Below, piece by piece: positions 35,215 through 43,802 of a DNA stretch of 64,000 bases. The stretch lies in the NCBI RefSeq assembly GCF_014196525.1, contig NZ_JACIDX010000004.1:157763-221762 (forward strand), given 5' to 3'. The notes below the pieces were generated by a model. The model was given only the letters and a program-made list of their open reading frames with translations. It had not been told where the DNA came from and did not search any database. The stretch is from Novosphingobium sediminicola. GTDB taxonomy: Bacteria > Pseudomonadota > Alphaproteobacteria > Sphingomonadales > Sphingomonadaceae. Both the position numbers and the translations under genes were made by a program. Positions within the stretch are counted from its first letter, which is position 1. Each line of letters opens with the position of its first letter.

Positions 35215-35445
35215 TTGCGCGCGGTGCGAATGAGCCTTTGGCACAATAAGGATTAGCGCAAAACCGGCCGGAAATGCTGATCTTTGCGTTTACGTAATCG
35301 GCAGTTGCGTTCTTTGCACCAAACCCCATCATTTTGCACTTGCGAAGAAGCCGCCCGATCCGCATAAGGAACAGGCCTTTCAGGCATCCTCTCCCAAACT
35401 TCCAAAGGCCAGCCTTCGGGCTGGCCATTTTTTTGCCTTTCGTCC
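35215..35445 (+). ncRNA. Possible small RNA or long 3' UTR ending in a strong terminator
   Basis: A 231-bp gap between bioC and the convergent dgt gene. It is locally less GC-rich (35280-35370, TTTGCGTTTACGTAATCGG and similar) and ends in a textbook intrinsic terminator on the plus strand 193 bp after bioC. Either the bioC transcript has a long 3' UTR or an independent small RNA is made. No promoter is clear enough to decide. Confidence 0.3.
35407..35434 (+). terminator. Rho-independent terminator
   Basis: GGCCAGCC (35407-35414), a TTCG tetraloop, GGCTGGCC (35419-35426), then A and seven T (35428-35434). It is strong for rightward transcription from bioC or a small RNA. On the reverse strand only a TTT run follows, so it would be weaker for dgt. 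Confidence 0.93.
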
Positions 35446-36786
35446 TCAGAGCCGGTCGAACACCGAGCCCATGCGCGGGGCAAACAGGCGCTCATAGGTT
35501 TTGAGCAGGCTGGTATCGGTCATCGCCGCCACATAATCGCAAATCGCGCGGACCCCATAGGTCTCGTAAAACGGCATCCGGTCGCGGGGCAGCAGGCGCT
35601 CTGGATCGGCCTGCATCGCCTCGAACACGGCCACCACCATCGTCTGGCCCTTGAACTCCAGATGCTGGACCGCCGGGCTGGTGATCACCTCGCGCACGAC
35701 CAGATCCTTCAGCACCTCAAGAAACGCCTTCTGCCCCGGCGCCATGCCCACCCGCCAGCGCAGCAGGGGCGCGTCAAATTCCTCCATCTCGACATAATGC
35801 ACCGCAGTCAGGAAATGATGGACCAGCCGCCCGATGAAGCGCTTGCGGCTGTTCTCGCCGCCATAAAGCCCATCGACGAATTGACGCATCACATCATTGG
35901 CGCTCTCGCCGGGATATTTGGCTTTCAGCGCATCAAGGAAGGTCGGGCAGCGATCCGTCACGGCGGCGGCAAAGGTCTCGCGGTGGATCAGGTCGAGCGC
36001 GATGGCGTCCTCAAGGTCATGGACGCCGTAAGCAATATCGTCGGCCACATCCATGATGGAGCAATCGAGCGATTTGTGCCGCGATTTGGCGTGCTTGCCG
36101 GGTTTGGCGTCAAAGCTCTGCAACAGCGCGCGATCCCCGGCGCTCAGCGGATCGAGGATCCAGCCCACCACATCGCGCTCGGTATCGAGATAGCATTTGG
36201 GCGGCTTGGCGCTGGCCGCATCGATAATCCGCAAGGTGGTGGGTCCGGGCGCAAGGCGCGGCGCAATGGCCGGATTGCGCACGTCGGCATAGGCCACCGG
36301 ATATTTCAGCACCCCCAGCAAGGTGCGCCGCGCCAGATTGGCCCCCGCCCCTTGCGAGAAAGTCTCCAGCCGCGAGAGGATGCGCAGCGTCTGGCCATTG
36401 CCTTCAAACCCGCCCTCGTCGCGCATACAGTAATTGAGCGCCACCTCGCCGCCATGACCGAAGGGCGGATGGCCGAAATCATGGGTGCAGCCGATGGCGT
36501 GGATCATGCTGCGCCCCGGCAGGATCGCGGTGGCCACATGATCGGGCGCGTCCTTTTCCAATTGCCGCGCAATGCCGCCCGCGATCTGCGCCACCTCCAG
36601 CGAATGGGTCAGCCGCGTGCGGTAGAAATCGCTGTCGCCCAGATTGAGGATCTGGGTCTTGCCCTGCAACCGCCGGAACGAGGCCGAATGGATGACGCGC
36701 GCATAGTCTATGTCGCCCCCATCGCGGGCGTCCTCATTTTGCGGGGTCCAGTTTTCGCGGCGGGCCAGCCAGAGCGTTTCATCCAT
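35446..36786 (-). CDS. dgt: dGTP triphosphohydrolase-like protein
   Basis: A 446-residue HD-domain enzyme that cleaves dNTPs to deoxynucleoside and triphosphate. The metal-binding HD motifs are RLTHSLEVAQIAGGIA and CTHDFGHPPFGHGGE, with a later DVADDIAYGVHDLEDA. Length and order match the Dgt-like subfamily widespread in alphaproteobacteria. The start at 36786 (MDETLWLARRENW) avoids an alanine/arginine-rich extension to 36840 that overlaps the upstream pump gene. It lies 19 bp after the outer-membrane factor gene on the same strand. It converges with bioC across a strong terminator. Confidence 0.92.
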   Translation of the reverse strand: MDETLWLARRENWTPQNEDARDGGDIDYARVIHSASFRRLQGKTQILNLGDSDFYRTRLTHSLEVAQIAGGIARQLEKDAPDHVATAILPGRSMIHAIGCTHDFGHPPFGHGGEVALNYCMRDEGGFEGNGQTLRILSRLETFSQGAGANLARRTLLGVLKYPVAYADVRNPAIAPRLAPGPTTLRIIDAASAKPPKCYLDTERDVVGWILDPLSAGDRALLQSFDAKPGKHAKSRHKSLDCSIMDVADDIAYGVHDLEDAIALDLIHRETFAAAVTDRCPTFLDALKAKYPGESANDVMRQFVDGLYGGENSRKRFIGRLVHHFLTAVHYVEMEEFDAPLLRWRVGMAPGQKAFLEVLKDLVVREVITSPAVQHLEFKGQTMVVAVFEAMQADPERLLPRDRMPFYETYGVRAICDYVAAMTDTSLLKTYERLFAPRMGSVFDRL

Positions 36787-36805
36787 GGCCGCGCCTATAG
36801 CGCGA

Positions 36806-38206
36806 TCAGCCCTGCCAGCCCAAGCCCAGCGCCTTGGCAATGGCGATATAATCCACCACCACTTCGGCGCGGCCCTGCGCGCTGGTGATCGCGGCGGACA
36901 GCACCTGTGCGTCGCGCTCGGTCTGCTCCAGCTTCGAGGATGTCCCCGCGCTCACCCTTTGCTCGCCAAGGCGGGCATTGGTGCGTGCCGTACCTTCGCC
37001 CGCCTCAAGCTGCATCAGCCGCTCGCGCGCCGCGCCAAAGCGCGACAGGCTGCTCTCGGCATCCTCCAGCGCGGAAAGGACCGCACGGCGATATTGCGCC
37101 TCGGCCCCGTCACGCTGAGCCTTGGCCTGCGCCACGGTGGCCTTACCCTTGCCCCAATCGAGGCCCGACCATTTCAACTGCGGCAAGATGCCATAGGCCG
37201 CCGTCGAAGGATCGACGATGCTGGAGAGCGAGGCGCTGCCCATGCCCAGAATGCCGGTAAAGCTCAGACGCGGCATCAGCTTGCCACGCGCCACGCCGAT
37301 CTGGGCTGTATTGCCCGCCAGCAGGCGTTCGGCCGCGCGCACATCGGGCCGTCGCGCGATCAGCTCGGCCGGATCGCCCACCGCCACCTTGGCGGGCAGC
37401 ACGGGCAAAGGCTTGGCCGAAGCCAGCGCCGCGTCCAGTTCGCCCGGCGCCTTGCCGGTCAGCACGGCCAGTTGGTTCATCGCCACCTCGACCTGCGCGC
37501 GCAAGGGCGCCGCCTGCGCCATGGCGCTGCGCATATCACCCTCATAGCGCGCCACATCGGCCAGCGTGGCCACGCCCGCGCCATGACGCTGGCGGATCAG
37601 GTTCAGCGCCTGTTCGCGCAAGGTCACCACCTGCGCCACCATCGCCTGCCTGCTTTGCGCATCGCGCAGGTTCACATAGGCCTGCGCCACCTGCGCCGAC
37701 AGGCTCACCTGCGCATCGGCCAGTTGCGCCTTGGCCCGATCGACGCTGGCGCGCGAGGCTTCATTGGTGCGCTTGTTGATGCCCCAGAAATCGGGCTCCC
37801 ACGAGGCGGTCGCGCCAAGGTTGTAGATTTCGAGCGAGCTGCGTTTGCCCCCTGCGGAAAACGGCGGGAGATCGGCCTTGGCCGCGATCAATGTGGGCGA
37901 GACCGAAGGCAGATCGCTGGCCTGCTTTTGCCGCAAGACCGCGCCCGCTTCGCGCACCTTGGCCTGCGCATCCTCGACGCTGGGGCTGTGGGCCAGGGCA
38001 TCGACGACCAGCGCGTTGAGCTGCTCATCCCCCAGCACTTCCCACCAGCGCGCCAGCACCGGCCCGGCCTCGGCCACCTTGGCGCCGCGCGCGAAACCAG
38101 CGCCGCCGGCAACCTTTGGCGGCCCGGCATAATCAGGCCCCATCGCGCAGGCACCCAACGCCAGCGGCAATCCCACAGCAATCATCAGCGGCAAACGGGT
38201 CATCAT
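36806..38206 (-). CDS. Outer-membrane factor lipoprotein of a tripartite pump (OprM/NodT family)
   Basis: A 466-residue TolC-superfamily efflux channel. The leader MMTRLPLMIAVGLPLALGAC ends in a lipobox (LGAC), so the mature protein is probably acylated. Two tandem outer-membrane-efflux repeats are visible, each with the coiled-coil heptads around AKVREAGAVLRQKQ and VTLREQALNLIRQRH. The ARRPDVRAAERLLAGNTAQIG block is typical of the NodT subfamily. The start is ATG 38206, 8 bp after the MFS gene. It completes the EmrA-EmrB-OMF pump encoded leftward from 40835. Confidence 0.92.
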   Translation of the reverse strand: MMTRLPLMIAVGLPLALGACAMGPDYAGPPKVAGGAGFARGAKVAEAGPVLARWWEVLGDEQLNALVVDALAHSPSVEDAQAKVREAGAVLRQKQASDLPSVSPTLIAAKADLPPFSAGGKRSSLEIYNLGATASWEPDFWGINKRTNEASRASVDRAKAQLADAQVSLSAQVAQAYVNLRDAQSRQAMVAQVVTLREQALNLIRQRHGAGVATLADVARYEGDMRSAMAQAAPLRAQVEVAMNQLAVLTGKAPGELDAALASAKPLPVLPAKVAVGDPAELIARRPDVRAAERLLAGNTAQIGVARGKLMPRLSFTGILGMGSASLSSIVDPSTAAYGILPQLKWSGLDWGKGKATVAQAKAQRDGAEAQYRRAVLSALEDAESSLSRFGAARERLMQLEAGEGTARTNARLGEQRVSAGTSSKLEQTERDAQVLSAAITSAQGRAEVVVDYIAIAKALGLGWQG

Positions 38207-38214
38207 GGCTCTCG

Positions 38215-39741
38215 TCAATGCATGGGAACGTCAGGGGCCGCTTCGTTCGAAAACGGACGCAGCAACAGGACCAGAGGCAGCACGATCAACGTGCCATAAC
38301 CCATGATCCGGAAAATGTCGTTATAGGTCATCACCAGCGCCTGAAGCTGAAGCTGGGCCTCAAGCTGAGGCGCGGCGCGGACAAGGCCGCCCAGCGCACG
38401 CACCTTCTCCTGCACCAGCACGCTGTTGGCATGGAGCGTTTCCTCCAGCCGGCGGGTGTGCAGCCACAGGCGGTTGTCCTGAATGATGGCAATCCCGGCC
38501 AGCGCGATGCTGCCCCCCAGATTACGCACCGAATTGAACAGGCCCGAAGCATCCCCCGCCAGTTCGCGCGGGACCGAGCGCACACAGGCCTGACTGAGGA
38601 AGAGCATCCCCAGAATCTGGCCCACGCCGCGCATCAATTGCGAATCGACGAAATCGCCGCCATCCGACCCCATCGTCATGCCCGTATCGATCAATGACGA
38701 CACGCCCATGATCAGCAGGCCGAAAAACACCGCCACGCGCACATCGATCCGTTTGAGCAGAATCGGCACGATGGCCATCATGAACAGGCTGGGCACGCCG
38801 GAAATCAGCACGATCTTGCCCGATTGCAGCGCGTTGTAATTGGCCACCGAGGCAAGAAACTGAGGGATCACATAAGAGGTGCCGTAAAGCACCATGCCCA
38901 GCACCAGCCCCATCACCGCCACCGCGCCAAATTGCCGGTCGAGCAGCAGCTTGAGCTGGATCACGGGCCGCACCGCATATTTCTGGCCTATGCCGATGCA
39001 GACAAAGCCAAAAGCGCTGACCAATGCCATTTGCCGGATGAGATCAGAGGAGAACCACTGCTCCCTCTGCCCTTCCTCCAGCAACACCGTCAGCCCGCCC
39101 AGACCCAGCGCCAGCCCGACAATACCGAACCAGTCCGCCTTGGCGAATTCGCCCAGATGGCTTTTTTCATGCGGCAGACCAAGGATCAGCAGCAGCAAAA
39201 GCGCGATACAGACCGGCAAGTTGAGGAAAAAAGCATAGTGCCAGCTGACGTTCTCCGTCAGCCAGCCCCCCACCAGCGGCCCCATCACCGGCCCCATCAC
39301 CGCCGTCACACCAAAGGCAGCAATGCCGATCGGCTGCTGTTCGCGCGGCAATCGCATGGCAATGATGGTCTGCGCCGTGGGGATCAGCGCCCCCCCGGTA
39401 AAGCCCTGCCCCACGCGCCCGATGATCATCATCGTCAGACTGTCGGCCCAGCCGCAGATCATCGAGAAAAAGGTGAACAGGCTGGCCGCGATCAGCAGGA
39501 ATGTGCGCAGGCCCAGCACCCGCTGAAGCCATGCCGCCAGCGGGATGATGACGATTTCGGCCACCAGATAGGAGGTGGCCACCCACGTCCCCTCGGTGCC
39601 CGAAGCGCCGATTTCGCCCTGAATCGTGGGCAGCGCGGAATTGACGATGGAAATGTCGAGCGTCGCCATCAGCGCGCCCAGCGTTCCCGCCGCCACCGCC
39701 AGCCATGCCGACAGATCGGCCTTTACCGGAGGCGCCTCCAC
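38215..39741 (-). CDS. emrB: DHA2-family MFS transporter, EmrB-like
   Basis: A 508-residue drug:proton antiporter with 14 predicted membrane helices. It has motif D1 near ATLDISIVNSALPTI, motif A-like GRVGQGFTGGALIPTAQT and motif C GPVMGPLVGGWL, all typical of DHA2/EmrB proteins. Its partners are the EmrA-like adaptor (upstream, 2 bp gap) and the OprM-type channel (downstream), which together should span the whole envelope and export hydrophobic compounds. The substrate is not predictable. No regulator gene adjoins the operon. Confidence 0.92.
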   Translation of the reverse strand: MEAPPVKADLSAWLAVAAGTLGALMATLDISIVNSALPTIQGEIGASGTEGTWVATSYLVAEIVIIPLAAWLQRVLGLRTFLLIAASLFTFFSMICGWADSLTMMIIGRVGQGFTGGALIPTAQTIIAMRLPREQQPIGIAAFGVTAVMGPVMGPLVGGWLTENVSWHYAFFLNLPVCIALLLLLILGLPHEKSHLGEFAKADWFGIVGLALGLGGLTVLLEEGQREQWFSSDLIRQMALVSAFGFVCIGIGQKYAVRPVIQLKLLLDRQFGAVAVMGLVLGMVLYGTSYVIPQFLASVANYNALQSGKIVLISGVPSLFMMAIVPILLKRIDVRVAVFFGLLIMGVSSLIDTGMTMGSDGGDFVDSQLMRGVGQILGMLFLSQACVRSVPRELAGDASGLFNSVRNLGGSIALAGIAIIQDNRLWLHTRRLEETLHANSVLVQEKVRALGGLVRAAPQLEAQLQLQALVMTYNDIFRIMGYGTLIVLPLVLLLRPFSNEAAPDVPMH

Positions 39742-39743
39742 GA

Positions 39744-40835
39744 TCAGCGCGCCGTTTTCGTGTCCACCATCGCCGTCACCGACAAACCCGGCACCAGCAG
39801 GCGGCGCGTATCGGCATTGGCGTCAATGGCGATGCGCACCGGAACGCGCTGGACGATCTTGGTGAAATTGCCGGTCGCATTGCTGGGCGCGATCAGGCTG
39901 AAGCTGGCCCCGGTGCCGGGCGCCATGCTTTCGATCTTGCCCTTGATCTTATGGCCGTCCAGCGCGTCGACCTTGATCGACACATCCTGTCCGGGGCGCA
40001 TATGGGCCAATTGCGTTTCCTTGAAATTGGCCACGACATAGATCTTGGAGAGCGGCACCAGCGTCATCAGCCGCGTGCCGGCCGAAACGAACTGGCCCGG
40101 CGTGACGGTCTTGTCGCCGATCCGCCCGTCGATCGAGGCGCGGATGGTGGTGGCGTCCAGATCGACATTGGCCGCGTCAAACTGCGCCTTGCCGCCCAGC
40201 CCCTGCGCCACGGCCTGCTTGGCCTGCGCCTCGATGGTGGCGATGCGGCGCTGCTGGGCCTCGATGGCGGCGCTCTGCGCGCGGACCTGGGCTGCGGATT
40301 GATCGGCGGCGGATTTCAATTGCGAAAGCTGCTGCGCCTGTTCCGCGCCGCTGGCCACCAAGGGCGCGAAACGCTTGACCTGATCGGCATCGAACTGCGC
40401 CTTGGCCTGCGCCGCGGCCAATTGGGCGCGGGCCTGTTCGATCCCGGCGCGCTGTTCGGCAATGGCAGCCTGCGCATTGGCCTGCAGCGCATCGGCAATG
40501 GCCACCTGCGCGGAGGCCTGCGCGGTCTTGGCCTTGTAATCGCGCGGGTCGAGCGTGAGCAGCGGCGTGCCCGCCTTCACGTCCTGATTGTCAGTAACCA
40601 GAACCTGCGCAACATAGCCCGAAATGCGCGGGGCAACCGCCAAAGTATCGGCGGCGATCTGCGCGTCATTGGTTTCTTCGATATAGCGGCCATGGGTGAA
40701 ATAATCCCAACCCCACCAGCCGCCGCCCAGCAAAAGCGCCAGCCCGACAAAGGGCAGCACCTTGCGCGCAGGCGAAGGCGAGGAGTTTTCAGAAGATTCA
40801 GCCGTCTGGTCAGCCACCTGGGAAGTTTCGGTCAT
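39744..40835 (-). CDS. emrA: Membrane fusion protein, EmrA/HlyD family
   Basis: A 363-residue periplasmic adaptor. One N-terminal membrane helix (VLPFVGLALLLGGGWWGWDYF) is followed by the family sequence ETNDAQIAADTLAVAPRISG, a long alanine/glutamine-rich coiled coil (about residues 90-200), and the barrel region DATTIRASIDGRIGDKTVTPGQFV. The gene opens the pump operon and is spaced 2 bp from emrB. Its upstream region (40836-41014) contains a dyad at 40925-40945 but no regulator gene. Confidence 0.92.
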   Translation of the reverse strand: MTETSQVADQTAESSENSSPSPARKVLPFVGLALLLGGGWWGWDYFTHGRYIEETNDAQIAADTLAVAPRISGYVAQVLVTDNQDVKAGTPLLTLDPRDYKAKTAQASAQVAIADALQANAQAAIAEQRAGIEQARAQLAAAQAKAQFDADQVKRFAPLVASGAEQAQQLSQLKSAADQSAAQVRAQSAAIEAQQRRIATIEAQAKQAVAQGLGGKAQFDAANVDLDATTIRASIDGRIGDKTVTPGQFVSAGTRLMTLVPLSKIYVVANFKETQLAHMRPGQDVSIKVDALDGHKIKGKIESMAPGTGASFSLIAPSNATGNFTKIVQRVPVRIAIDANADTRRLLVPGLSVTAMVDTKTAR

Positions 40836-40924
40836 GCAGTACTCTCATACGTGCCAAGGCCATTTCGCATGCCGAACCTATTGGGCAAGCGGGGGTTTCG
40901 CAGGCGGTATAGATGATTTTTATT

Positions 40925-40945
40925 CCTGACAAGCCTGTCATCAGG
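40925..40945. promoter_or_regulatory. Nested dyad upstream of the EmrAB-type operon
   Basis: The outer arms CCTGA (40925-40929) and TCAGG (40941-40945) enclose inner TGACA (40927-40931) and TGTCA (40936-40940). It lies about 90 bp upstream of emrA and 70 bp beyond the stop of the formylglycine-generating enzyme gene. It could be an operator or a weak terminator of convergent reading. Confidence 0.3.
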
Positions 40946-41014
40946 GGGAATCCGGGGCCAACCATCCGGCGTAAGGGTAAATCAGCCCCCACACACTCTA
41001 TAACGCCGCTTCTA

Positions 41015-41968
41015 TCATGCCGCGTCCATCACACAGCGAAAGCCGATATGGCTGGTCGAGCTGTCGATGCTTTGCGGATGGCGCGCGGCGGGGCGATAGC
41101 GCTGGCAATAGGATGGCGCGCAAAGATGCGATCCGCCCTTGATGACCTTGCGCGGGATTTTCGCGGTCGGCTCGGATGGATCATGACTTTTGGCGCGAAA
41201 ACCGCCGCGCGGATTGTCGATGGCGCAGCAGGCGCTCTTTTTGCGCGGGCGCGCATCGCCCGGCAGGCTCCACCAATCCTCGCAGATTTCCCAGACATTG
41301 CCGATCATGTCGTGGATGCCATAGCCATTGGCGGGAAATTCGCGCACCGGGCTGGTCCGCACCCAGCCGTCGGCGGCGGTATTGGCAAAGGGAAACATGC
41401 CCTGCCATGTGTTGGCGCGATGCTCGCCACCCGGGGTCAGTTCATCCCCCCAGGCATATTCGGCGTCCACCAATCCGCCCCGCGCGGCAAATTCAAACTC
41501 GGCCTCGGTCGGCAGGCGCTTGCCCGCCCATGCGGCATAGGCGGCGGCATCCTGATGCGTGACATGCACGGCGGGATGGTCGAGAATATCCTCGATCCCG
41601 CTCTCCGGCCCCAGCGGATGGCGCCAGCACGCCCCCGCCACCCAGCGCCACCATTGCGAGGGATCGCCCAGATCCACCGGCCGATCCGTCATCGTGAAGA
41701 CCAGCGACCCGGCCACCGCCAGCGCCGGGTCCATGCCGGGATAATCGCGCGGATCGGGCGCGGTTTCGGCAAAGGTGCGGTATCCGGTGGCATCCACAAA
41801 CGCGGCGAATTGCGCGTTCGTCACCGGCGTTTCATCGACCCAGAAGGAAGCCACGCGCACCTTGCGGCGCGGCGCTTCCTCTGGATAGAAGGCCGACGAT
41901 CCCATCATGAACACCCCGCCGGGGACAAGTTGCATGTTGGGCGGGGCGGATGCCGGGGTGCTGCTCAT
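41015..41968 (-). CDS. Formylglycine-generating enzyme (sulfatase activator)
   Basis: A 317-residue FGE-sulfatase domain protein. It should oxidise the active-site cysteine of the neighbouring sulfatase to formylglycine. The paired redox cysteines are Cys 283 and Cys 288 in GGSHLCAPSYCQRYRPAARH, matching the spacing of known aerobic FGEs. Other family blocks are DETPVTNAQFAAFVDATGY, RLPTEAEFEFAARGG, YGIHDMIGNVWEICEDWW and SHIGFRC. There is no signal peptide, so it acts in the cytoplasm before sulfatase export. The ATG at 41968 is used; the extension to 41995 starts with TTG. The sulfatase gene lies 42 bp upstream. Confidence 0.92.
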   Translation of the reverse strand: MSSTPASAPPNMQLVPGGVFMMGSSAFYPEEAPRRKVRVASFWVDETPVTNAQFAAFVDATGYRTFAETAPDPRDYPGMDPALAVAGSLVFTMTDRPVDLGDPSQWWRWVAGACWRHPLGPESGIEDILDHPAVHVTHQDAAAYAAWAGKRLPTEAEFEFAARGGLVDAEYAWGDELTPGGEHRANTWQGMFPFANTAADGWVRTSPVREFPANGYGIHDMIGNVWEICEDWWSLPGDARPRKKSACCAIDNPRGGFRAKSHDPSEPTAKIPRKVIKGGSHLCAPSYCQRYRPAARHPQSIDSSTSHIGFRCVMDAA

Positions 41969-42010
41969 CGCTTGTTTGTATGACCGATCATGCAACTTGC
42001 AACAGGGGGC

Positions 42011-43711
42011 TTACTTTTCCGGGATCTGCTTGAACTGCTGATCGACGGTGGGCGCGTTCATAAAGGGCTTGCCCGCCGCCTGCGCCGCGCCCTTGGCCGG
42101 GCTGTCGGGCAGGATGTCATCCATACGGTCGGTGCGGTTGGGTTCGACCAGCCATTCCGCCGGGAAAGGCGCCGCCCCGGTGCCGCCCTTCATCCGGCGC
42201 ACCGAACCGATCGACTGGCGGCCGGTATAGGGGATCATATGCTTGCCCTGACGGTTGGCCATTTGCTGATAAAGCGCGGCGCGCAGGGTGATCTTGTCAT
42301 TGAGATGCGCCGGATCGTCGATCAGGTTGGTCATCTCGGTCGGGTCGGCGCCGATGTCATACAGTTCCTCGCGGTCATAGATGCCATGGTACTGAATATA
42401 CTTCAGATTGCCGCGCGTGATGGCAAAGGTGGTCGGGGTTTCGGGGAAGCTCCATTCCCAGTAATATTCATAGATGAAATCGCTGGGGTTCCATTCGGCA
42501 GGCTTCTGCGCGCCGGTGATCAGGCCCCATGCGTTCTGGCCCTCGAACTGTTGCGGCATGGTCTTGACGCCCGCCGCATTGAGGAAGGTCGGCGCGAAAT
42601 CGAGACCGCGCACCCGCCCCGTATTGACCGCATTGGCAGGCACCGTGCCCGGCTCCCACATCACCAGCGGCACGCGCACCGAGGCCTCATAGGCGGTGCG
42701 CTTGTCGATCAACCCGTGGTCGCCGATCTGGAAACCATTGTCGCTGGTGAAGACGACCAGCGTGTCCTTCTCCAGATGGTTCTTTTTCAGATAGGCCATG
42801 ATCCGGCCCAGCGAGTCATCCACCGCCGAGAGCGTGCCATAGTAATATTTCAGGTATTCAGTCATTTTCATGTCAGAATTGTAAAAGAAATCAATACCAT
42901 GCCACGTATTGCGCTGGTCATAGACCCAGCGCGGCTTGCCCTTGTAATTTTCCGGCGTGTTTTCAGCGCTGGCGGGCAGGACGAATTTCGCCTTGTCATA
43001 CTGATGGGCATAGCGCGGCGGGGGCAGCGGGTCGGAATGGACCGCCTTGTGCGACAGATAGAGGAAGAAGGGCTTCTTGGGGTCGCGCTCCTTTTCCAGC
43101 CAGTTCATCGCATATTGCGTCAATTCGTCGGTGATATAGCCGGTCTGAGGCACTTCCTTGCCATCGACGTTGAACATATTGGCTTTGCCCGCGGCCACTG
43201 CGGCGGCGGGCAGATCGCCGGTGGGGTAATAATGCCCCTGCCCCTTGAAGCTGAGCCATTTGTCGAAGCCGGGGCGCGGGGCGTCGGTGTCATTGCCCAT
43301 GTGCCACTTGCCGATGAAGGCTGTCTGATACCCGGCCTGTTGCAGATATTTCGGGAAGAAGGTCAGGCCATCTTCGGAGGAATTGTTATTGTCCACCACG
43401 CCGTGATTGCGCGCGGTCATGCCGGTCAGGATCGTCGCGCGGCTGGGACTGCACAGCGAGGAAGTGGTCACGCCATTGGGGAAATAGGTCCCCTCGCGCG
43501 CCATGCGGTCGATATTGGGGGTCTGCAGCAGGCCGGGCTGGAGGAAGCCCATGCCGTCAAAGCGCAAATCGTCGACCAGCACGAAGATGATGTTGCGCGG
43601 GCGCGGCTGTTCGGGCGCATCGGAGGTTTTGGCCTGCGCCAGCCCTCCGGAAAACGCCATGGCGGCAAAGCAAGCCGCGCCACCAAAGATCACTTTACGC
43701 AGATTCGCCAT
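42011..43711 (-). CDS. Exported type I sulfatase
   Basis: A 566-residue sulfatase with a signal peptide (MANLRKVIFGGAACFAAMAF, cleavage near the following alanines). The metal-binding VLVDDLRFDGMGF and the maturation motif CSPSR (Cys 87) show a cysteine-type sulfatase needing formylglycine. KWHMGN and FTSDNGFQIGDHGLIDKRT are the other active-site blocks. The C-terminal layout resembles glycosaminoglycan or choline sulfatases; the substrate is uncertain. The FGE gene downstream and the LacI gene upstream complete a small regulated unit. An in-frame ATG three codons earlier (43720) is an alternative start. Confidence 0.92.
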   Translation of the reverse strand: MANLRKVIFGGAACFAAMAFSGGLAQAKTSDAPEQPRPRNIIFVLVDDLRFDGMGFLQPGLLQTPNIDRMAREGTYFPNGVTTSSLCSPSRATILTGMTARNHGVVDNNNSSEDGLTFFPKYLQQAGYQTAFIGKWHMGNDTDAPRPGFDKWLSFKGQGHYYPTGDLPAAAVAAGKANMFNVDGKEVPQTGYITDELTQYAMNWLEKERDPKKPFFLYLSHKAVHSDPLPPPRYAHQYDKAKFVLPASAENTPENYKGKPRWVYDQRNTWHGIDFFYNSDMKMTEYLKYYYGTLSAVDDSLGRIMAYLKKNHLEKDTLVVFTSDNGFQIGDHGLIDKRTAYEASVRVPLVMWEPGTVPANAVNTGRVRGLDFAPTFLNAAGVKTMPQQFEGQNAWGLITGAQKPAEWNPSDFIYEYYWEWSFPETPTTFAITRGNLKYIQYHGIYDREELYDIGADPTEMTNLIDDPAHLNDKITLRAALYQQMANRQGKHMIPYTGRQSIGSVRRMKGGTGAAPFPAEWLVEPNRTDRMDDILPDSPAKGAAQAAGKPFMNAPTVDQQFKQIPEK

Positions 43712-43779
43712 AGACCTCATCCCGATTCACAATCGCCTTTATGCCACCAGACATGACGCGGCGATGGGGCGAAGTCAAG

Positions 43780-43802
43780 AAAATACCAGCGCTAGTACTT
43801 TA
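43780..43802. promoter_or_regulatory. LacI-type operator-like site A (in front of the sulfatase gene)
   Basis: AATACCAGCGCTAGTACTT (inside 43780-43802) is a near-palindrome centred on AGCGCT. It overlaps the lacI stop codon and lies about 70 bp upstream of the sulfatase start. Nearly the same sequence (19 of 23 bases) occurs in the same orientation in front of lacI at 44819-44841. Confidence 0.65.
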
